Source of the DNA: CBDUQI01 sp965369325
Lineage (GTDB): Bacteria > Pseudomonadota > Gammaproteobacteria > Steroidobacterales > JBCBZW01
NCBI GenBank assembly: GCA_965369325.1
Contig: CBDUQI010000104.1
Location: forward strand, 1 to 19,594
Reading direction: 5' to 3'
DNA length: 19,594 nucleotides
How positions within the stretch are numbered: position 1 is the first letter of the stretch; every line of letters starts with the position of its first letter. A program made the translations under genes and the position numbers. The notes under the pieces were generated by a model. It worked only from the letters and a program-made list of their open reading frames with translations. It did no database searches and was not told where the DNA came from. Shown here piece after piece: positions 15,136 through 19,594 of the stretch.

Positions 15136-16134
15136 TCAGCCCATCCAGGTTAAGGGAGGTTCCTGCATCAATGCCAGTTGTTCACGAAGTGCCAGCACAT
15201 GTTCGCCCCAGTAGCGCTGGCTGTTAAACCATGGGAATGCGCGCTTGAAAGCTGGGTCTTCCCACCGCCGCGCCAGCCAGGCGCAATAGCGGATGACTCG
15301 AAATGTGCGCAATGCCTCAATCAGGTGCAGTTCGCGCGCGTCAAAATCCCGGAACTCGGTATAGCCGCTGAGTAAACTGTCCAGTTGCGGCGTTTGCTCG
15401 CCGCGCTCGCCGGATAAGAACATCCAAAGGTCCTGCACGGCGGGGCCCATGCAAGCGTCGTCGAAATCGACAATATGAAGCGTATCGTTTGCCACCAGAA
15501 TATTGCTTGGGTGCGAGTCACCGTGAATCCGGATAACCCGCGCCGATCCGGCGCGCTCATAGCAATACTCCAACTGCTCGATGAGATCATCCAGCAGGCT
15601 CTCGTAGGCTGGTACCAGATCGGACGGTACAAACTCTTCACGCAGAAGAAAGTCGAACGACTCTTCGGCGTCTTCGATCACATCCACGCGTGGACGGTGC
15701 TGAAACTCGCCGGTTTCGCCAAGTAGGTGAATACGGCCCAAAAATCGGCCAAGCTGCTCAAGCAGCGCGTGGTCGTCCAGTTCCGGCGCGCGTCCGCCAC
15801 GGCATGGGTACACTGCAAAACGGAATGCGCCATGGTGGTGGAGACTGCCCGCATCACTGACCAATGGTGCAACAACCGGAATCTCCTGGGCATCCAGCGC
15901 GGTGGTGAATTGATGTTCCTCGCCGATCGCCTCATCCCCCCATCTACCCGGCCGGTAAAACTTGACGATGAGCGCAGGGCCATCCTCCTGCCAGACTTGA
16001 TAAACACGATTCTCGTAGCTGTTGAGCGCAAGGAATCGACCGTCACACAAATAGCCGATGCTCTCCAGTGAGTCCAGAATATCGTGCGGCCCCAGGTCTT
16101 GATAGGACAACGCGCCGGTCTGATGATTACTCAT
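15136..16134 (-). CDS. srkA: Stress response kinase A (YihE/SrkA-type Ser/Thr protein kinase)
   Basis: A 332-aa cytoplasmic kinase with the aminoglycoside-phosphotransferase-like fold. Features are the nucleotide-binding Lys in ALIVKFYRPGRW (54-65, K58), the catalytic loop IHGDSHPSNIL (203-213, with D206) and the metal-binding IVDFDDACMGPAVQDLW (221-237, D223-D226). The motif YENRVYQV (40-47) is typical of SrkA. In E. coli SrkA counters envelope and oxidative stress and opposes MazEF-mediated death. I chose ATG 16134, with AGGCGG 8 nt upstream. The start overlaps the end of the beta-propeller gene by 8 bp (ATGAGTAA), so translation is probably coupled. It is the last gene of the three-gene leftward unit. 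Confidence 0.93.
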   Translation of the reverse strand: MSNHQTGALSYQDLGPHDILDSLESIGYLCDGRFLALNSYENRVYQVWQEDGPALIVKFYRPGRWGDEAIGEEHQFTTALDAQEIPVVAPLVSDAGSLHHHGAFRFAVYPCRGGRAPELDDHALLEQLGRFLGRIHLLGETGEFQHRPRVDVIEDAEESFDFLLREEFVPSDLVPAYESLLDDLIEQLEYCYERAGSARVIRIHGDSHPSNILVANDTLHIVDFDDACMGPAVQDLWMFLSGERGEQTPQLDSLLSGYTEFRDFDARELHLIEALRTFRVIRYCAWLARRWEDPAFKRAFPWFNSQRYWGEHVLALREQLALMQEPPLTWMG

Positions 16135-17116
16135 GTGCTGCACCGCCTATGCCGTTCGCATGCGACTGGCATGGGCGCACGCGTGTGGGCATGCCAGCGG
16201 GCAGATAGAAGAATTGTCCGTAGCCGCGGCTGCCATCACCGGTCTCAATCTCGCCCACGACGGTGTTGTCGCACGCGTTAATGATCGAGACCGAATTCTC
16301 AAACCAGTTGGCGACGTACACGTGGCGCCCATCGGGATGGGTGGCGATCCCTTCGGGGTACTCGCCTACGGCAAGCGTATCAATCACCTCAAGCGACTCG
16401 AGGTCGATGACCGAAACCTGATCATCATACTGGTCGGTGACATACAGCCGTGATTGTGCCAGTGCGGTGGCGTAGGGACGGTCGCCGACCGCGATCCGGT
16501 GCACTTCCTGGCGGCTGGCAATGTCAATGACTGATACATCGTTACTACGCACGTTCGCGATGTACAAACGCCGCCCGTCTGCATCCACGGTGAGGCCGAA
16601 AGGCCGGTCGCCGGTGCGCACGCTGGCCAGGATGTGCCGGCCACCGGTGCTGATAATGTCAACCGTGTTGTCGTCGCGGTTGGTGACGAACAAATGGCTG
16701 CCGTCAGGCGAGAGCGCCAGGCCTGAGGGTGAGTCGCCGACCGGTATTTTGTCGGTGACCTTGAGTGCGCGTGCGTCAATGACGCTCACGTAATCGTCGT
16801 ACCAGTCGGCGACGTAGATGGTGTTGCCGCTGGGGTGCGCGGCGATGGCCAGCGGCCCCGACCCCAGCGCCAGCGTATCTGTCACCGCCAGCGTATGCAC
16901 GTCTATGACACTCACGGTGGCGCTCTCCGGGTTGCTAACGAACACACGTCCGAGCGCGGCGCTGACGGCCACCCCGGCCGGCTTGCTGCCCACAGCGATG
17001 GTGGCGATATGAGTTTGGTTGGCGGTGTTAATCACCGATACCGAGTCATCGCCCTGATTGGGGATGAACGCGAGTATCGGATGTGCTGAGCTGGCGGCAA
17101 CAAACCCTAGTGCCAA
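16127..17116 (-). CDS. YVTN-type seven-bladed beta-propeller protein, probably periplasmic
   Basis: A 329-aa protein made of about seven repeats of roughly 42 residues. The recurring blade pattern is YVANxxxxxVSVID....V...I.VG..P.G.A..PDG (for example IYVADWYDDYVSVIDARALK, LFVTNRDDNTVDII, VYVANWFENSVSIINA). Such YncE/YVTN propellers are usually exported, and some are linked with PQQ-dependent catabolism. The only canonical start in range is TTG 17116, which gives a very short leader (MALGFVAASSAHP). In the same frame, upstream codons back to the MxaD-like stop encode a fuller signal peptide (RFFGARFVLGLLALGFVAAS) but contain no ATG, GTG or TTG. The true start is therefore uncertain. It lies 81 bp after the MxaD-like gene and overlaps srkA by 8 bp. 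Confidence 0.85.
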   Translation of the reverse strand: MALGFVAASSAHPILAFIPNQGDDSVSVINTANQTHIATIAVGSKPAGVAVSAALGRVFVSNPESATVSVIDVHTLAVTDTLALGSGPLAIAAHPSGNTIYVADWYDDYVSVIDARALKVTDKIPVGDSPSGLALSPDGSHLFVTNRDDNTVDIISTGGRHILASVRTGDRPFGLTVDADGRRLYIANVRSNDVSVIDIASRQEVHRIAVGDRPYATALAQSRLYVTDQYDDQVSVIDLESLEVIDTLAVGEYPEGIATHPDGRHVYVANWFENSVSIINACDNTVVGEIETGDGSRGYGQFFYLPAGMPTRVRPCQSHANGIGGAAHE

Positions 17117-17188
17117 AAGTCCCAGTACGAATCGGGCGCCGAAAAAACGAACCCCGCGCGTGGTAGTGAAATATGGCGCTAGCGCTGC

Positions 17189-17209
17189 GACGGCGAGTTA
17201 CTCGCCGTC
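17189..17209. repeat. Perfect inverted repeat centred on the stop codon of the MxaD-like gene
   Basis: GACGGCGAG (17189-17197) and CTCGCCGTC (17201-17209) form a perfect 9-bp stem. The 3-nt loop is exactly the TAA stop codon. There is no U-run, so it is more likely an mRNA-processing, stability or attenuation element within the operon than a full terminator. Confidence 0.6.
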
Positions 17210-17740
17210 CAGTAGTTTGCGGATGTTCTCTAGGCCGGCGGTGTAGACACCGGTGACTGCTCCCACAGCGGTTTCGTCATTCAGCTCCGGTGGTGGATCG
17301 TTGTTCATGTAGCCGCGGTAAAAGGCGCCCTTCCAGGTGATCACCGCACCTCCGTCTGGTGCCGGCTTGACCGACAGTGTAGAGGAGTAGTTGCTGACCG
17401 GCAGCACCTTGACATCATGCGTGGCCATGGGAATTCGGTAGGAGTACATCATGCGCTTGTCGTTGTGCTTTTTGAGCTCCTCGAACAGTTCCGCGCCATT
17501 CCCTAATACCAGCTTGCGCCGCGACTTGCCGTCCGCGTCGATATTATGTGTGCTCTGCACGACCGGGTGCCATGCGTGGACATTGTAAAAATCCCCGATG
17601 AGTTCCCATGCAGCCTCCGGTGAGGCGTTGACCGTCACGGTCTCGGTCACTTTCTGGCGCGTGGGGCCGTGCGCGTGCGCGGGCAGGCTCATCAGTACAG
17701 CAAGGGCGATCCCCAAGCAGGATTTCGTCAAATTGTTCAA
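17198..17740 (-). CDS. MxaD-like periplasmic SRPBCC protein
   Basis: A 180-aa protein with a signal peptide (residues 1-23, ending PAHA). A SRPBCC/polyketide-cyclase fold follows. It resembles MxaD, a periplasmic accessory of methanol dehydrogenase in methylotrophs thought to help its interaction with cytochrome c. Recognisable elements are HGPTRQKVTETVTV (24-37), IGDFYNVHAWHPVV (48-61), LPVSNYSSTLSVKP (113-126) and WKGAFYRGYMNNDPPPELND (136-155). I chose TTG 17740 because AAGGGG (17748-17753) lies 7 nt upstream. The upstream ATGs at 17764-17773 lack an RBS and overlap a possible -10 box. It is the first gene of a unit with the beta-propeller and srkA. No PQQ dehydrogenase is visible. Confidence 0.82.
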   Translation of the reverse strand: MNNLTKSCLGIALAVLMSLPAHAHGPTRQKVTETVTVNASPEAAWELIGDFYNVHAWHPVVQSTHNIDADGKSRRKLVLGNGAELFEELKKHNDKRMMYSYRIPMATHDVKVLPVSNYSSTLSVKPAPDGGAVITWKGAFYRGYMNNDPPPELNDETAVGAVTGVYTAGLENIRKLLDGE

Positions 17741-17768
17741 TCTAGATCCCCTTGAATTCAACATAAAC

Positions 17769-17774
17769 ATCATA
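17769..17774 (-). promoter_or_regulatory. Candidate -10 box for the MxaD-like operon
   Basis: TATGAT on the minus strand, about 30 bp upstream of the TTG start. Transcription would begin near 17762, placing the AAGGGG ribosome site just inside the transcript. No good -35 is present, so an activator may be needed. Confidence 0.35.
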
Positions 17775-17814
17775 GCGGTTCTAATCGGTGATTTCCTGAT
17801 TTGACCAGGCCTTA

Positions 17815-17830
17815 TTTGATCTTTGTCACA
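17815..17830. promoter_or_regulatory. CRP-like half-site pair in the divergent intergenic region
   Basis: TTTGA-N6-TCACA matches nine of ten core bases of the CRP/Vfr consensus TGTGA-N6-TCACA. It lies about 40-45 bp upstream of the candidate -10 of the MxaD-like gene, a plausible activator position, and also upstream of the protease. One such match can occur by chance. Confidence 0.25.
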
Positions 17831-17957
17831 CTTTTCTCGCCTCTTGCAGGGCGGGCCGCCACGCGTGCCGGGAGCACATCTGGTTGAATACTAGGCCATG
17901 CAGAGCCGCCCACAGACGATGGCCGGCACCGCCCATTTCAATGGCAAAGGCGACGAT

Positions 17958-19594
17958 ATGAAGGTACGTTACGCAGTTTCTCTGGCCGCTACGATTGGTG
18001 TGCTCGGCGCCAGCTCGCTTGGACCGAATAGTGCGACAAAGCATTCCTCGGCCTCCCCGGCGAGCGAGGACCCTGCAATCGCTCAGGCCTCCGAACATCT
18101 GGCTGACGTAAAAGGCCTGGGCGCATCTGACGCTGCGGGGTCCACGTACCTGCGAGCGGGTGCGAATGCCTTCGATGGCCTTGAACTGCGCGCGGACAGC
18201 GCGGGTCCGGATGGATGGGCGCAGCGACCACGCCGCCCGAACGCTGGGGCTGTCGCGAGTGAGCAGCCACACGATGAACATTCAGATGAATCGGACCCCG
18301 AGGCGGACAATGATGCTGCGACGGCCGGTGCAGGCAGCTTCACTGGCGCTGCGAGCGGTGACTGGGTCGACATGGTGTTGGCCTACGAGCCCGGATTTGA
18401 TACCAGCATGCTGCACACGCAGCTGCAGGCGGTGGGCGGCACGGTGACCCGCGAATACACCCACTTTGATATGCAGGGTGTGCGCGTGCCAGCGGCTTAT
18501 GCCGAGAGTTTTGCTCAGATGCAGGGCATCATCAGCGGCGTAAACGATGCGCCAGTGCAGTTTATGTCGGCCGCCATGCGCGCCACCTCACGTCTGCCCG
18601 CCAGCAACTCGCCCGATCACGTGGCGGTGAGTATGAATGTGGGCATTGCAGTGCTGGATTCGGGCGTTGGCAGTCACGGCGATCTGAACCTGGTTGAGCA
18701 CATCAATGTGATTCCGCCGGTGACTACGGAGGTGGCCACGGGCCGGACAGACGCGGCGCTGGCTGCACTGTACATATTCGATGAAAGCTCCGGTGCCCGC
18801 GTATTTGACCGTACTGGAAGTTTCGCCAATGCCACCGACGCCTCACTGGAGTTTCAGTATGAGGCGGCTGGCCCCGCGCCCGCCAATTGGGAGCAGGACG
18901 CGCTCAGCGTTAACGGCTCGATGCGAATCGCCTCGGTGCGCACGCCGGACCGGTTGTTCAACGCGTGTGTGCAGTCCAAGACGGTGAGCCTTGAGGCCTG
19001 GATTAAGCCGGCGCAGGACAACGTGAGCAACAGCGCGAGCATTGTGACTTACTCCGCATCCAGCAGCATGCGCAACTTTAACCTGAGCCAGGAAGGCTCG
19101 GACTACCGGTTTGAGGTGCGCACGGATGCGGGTCCGACAGGCAGTCCGGCCGTGCTGATCGCGCCGACTGCGGCCTCAAGCCAGTCGGTGCAACATGTGG
19201 TCGCCGTGCGCGAGAAGGGTGGCGACATGGCGATGTATGTGGATGGCGTGCTCGTCGCCACTGGGACGAGTGCAGGCGAGTTGTCCAATTGGCGCAGCGA
19301 CTTCAGTCTGGCCTTTGCCAATGAGCAGGGCACGATGCCCCACAACCCGCACAACAGCTGGACCGGGGAGTATCATATGGTCGGGGTGCATTGCGATGCG
19401 CTCATACCCAAGGTGGTACTCGATCACCACCGTGCCGGCCGCTTGGCTTACATGACCAACCGGGATCCGCTGGGCCACGGCACACACGTTGCCGGCATTG
19501 CGGGTGGCACGGGTGCTACCTCGGCCGGGAGTTTTCGCGGCGTGGCCCCGGGCGCGGCCATCTACGATGTGCGCGTACTCAGCAACAACGGCAG
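17958..19594 (+). CDS. Subtilisin-family (S8) secreted protease with a LamG domain inserted in the catalytic domain (partial, 3' end outside window)
   Basis: The first 545 codons are present and the frame stays open to the window edge. Residues 1-26 look like a signal peptide (VSLAATIGVLGASS core). An acidic low-complexity linker follows at about 102-120. Residues about 135-205 resemble an I9-type inhibitor propeptide (VDMVLAYEPGFDTSMLHTQL). The catalytic Asp motif is VGIAVLDSGVGSHGDLN (228-244, D234) and the catalytic His motif is GHGTHVAGIAGG (H507). In ordinary subtilisins these are about 30 residues apart; here they are 273 apart. The space holds a LamG/concanavalin-like domain, about 266-492 (LAALYIFDESSG, VSLEAWIKPA, MYVDGVLVATG, WTGEYHMVGV). 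I chose ATG 17958, with AAAGG 7-8 nt upstream; in-frame ATGs at 17898 and 17919 lack an RBS. The Ser motif lies beyond the window. Confidence 0.9.
   Translation, partial: MKVRYAVSLAATIGVLGASSLGPNSATKHSSASPASEDPAIAQASEHLADVKGLGASDAAGSTYLRAGANAFDGLELRADSAGPDGWAQRPRRPNAGAVASEQPHDEHSDESDPEADNDAATAGAGSFTGAASGDWVDMVLAYEPGFDTSMLHTQLQAVGGTVTREYTHFDMQGVRVPAAYAESFAQMQGIISGVNDAPVQFMSAAMRATSRLPASNSPDHVAVSMNVGIAVLDSGVGSHGDLNLVEHINVIPPVTTEVATGRTDAALAALYIFDESSGARVFDRTGSFANATDASLEFQYEAAGPAPANWEQDALSVNGSMRIASVRTPDRLFNACVQSKTVSLEAWIKPAQDNVSNSASIVTYSASSSMRNFNLSQEGSDYRFEVRTDAGPTGSPAVLIAPTAASSQSVQHVVAVREKGGDMAMYVDGVLVATGTSAGELSNWRSDFSLAFANEQGTMPHNPHNSWTGEYHMVGVHCDALIPKVVLDHHRAGRLAYMTNRDPLGHGTHVAGIAGGTGATSAGSFRGVAPGAAIYDVRVLSNNG
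18753..19433 (+). other. LamG/concanavalin A-like jelly-roll domain inside the S8 protease
   Basis: Residues about 266-492 of the protease. The segment begins with the typical LamG opening A-x-LYIFDESSGARVFDRTG. It passes LSVNGSMRIAS, the strand SLEAWIKPAQDN, HVVAVREKGGDMAMYVDGVL and LAFANEQG, and ends with GEYHMVGVHCDALIPKVVLD, the usual closing strand. It is complete and in frame with the flanking catalytic segments. The family often binds carbohydrate or protein ligands. Confidence 0.8.

Noticed and set aside
18747..19436. The LamG segment as a separate gene or a frameshift artefact
   Set aside because: The reading frame is continuous through both junctions, with no stop and no independent start or ribosome site, so it is part of the protease.

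Overview
This GC-rich window looks like a chromosomal segment of a gammaproteobacterium. Uup, SlyX, SrkA (YihE), HemJ, YceI and a class I fructose-1,6-bisphosphatase together fit that group. The exported proteins with thrombospondin type-3, dockerin-like and LamG modules suggest a free-living, protein-degrading, possibly marine lineage (Xanthomonadales/Chromatiales-like). This placement is inference. No IS element, phage gene, tRNA, rRNA or CRISPR array was seen.

Layout. Positions 378-3293 (+) encode a secreted metzincin protease with a C-terminal calcium-binding tail, closed by a strong hairpin terminator shared with the opposing gene. Positions 3389-4882 (-) carry a type-2 ferredoxin-NADP reductase followed 24 bp later by hemJ. 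The class I FBPase (5157-6146, +) converges on uup-slyX (8328 to 6159, -). A nitronate monooxygenase-type flavoenzyme (8505-9497, +) is divergent from uup. A YceI protein (9639-10235, +) overlaps the end of an unknown membrane protein (10800 to 10219, -). An O-antigen-ligase-family protein (10987-12534, +) converges on an exported gluzincin-like peptidase (14063 to 12597, -). Upstream of that lie a CbbR-type LysR regulator (15035 to 14142, -) and a leftward cluster of three genes: a MxaD-like SRPBCC protein, a YVTN beta-propeller and the kinase srkA (17740 to 15136).

The right edge (17958 to end, +) is the 5' part of a subtilisin-family protease. A roughly 230-residue LamG jelly-roll domain sits inside its catalytic domain, between the catalytic Asp and His motifs. 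This is the most unusual object in the window. The gene runs off the end, so the Ser motif is not visible.

Functional links. The MxaD-like protein and beta-propeller resemble periplasmic accessories of PQQ-dependent alcohol oxidation, but no dehydrogenase is present here. The reductase and HemJ may be co-transcribed, which suggests a possible redox partnership in heme synthesis. The LysR protein resembles Calvin-cycle regulators but no RuBisCO genes are visible. Several promoters have a good -10 box but a poor -35 box.
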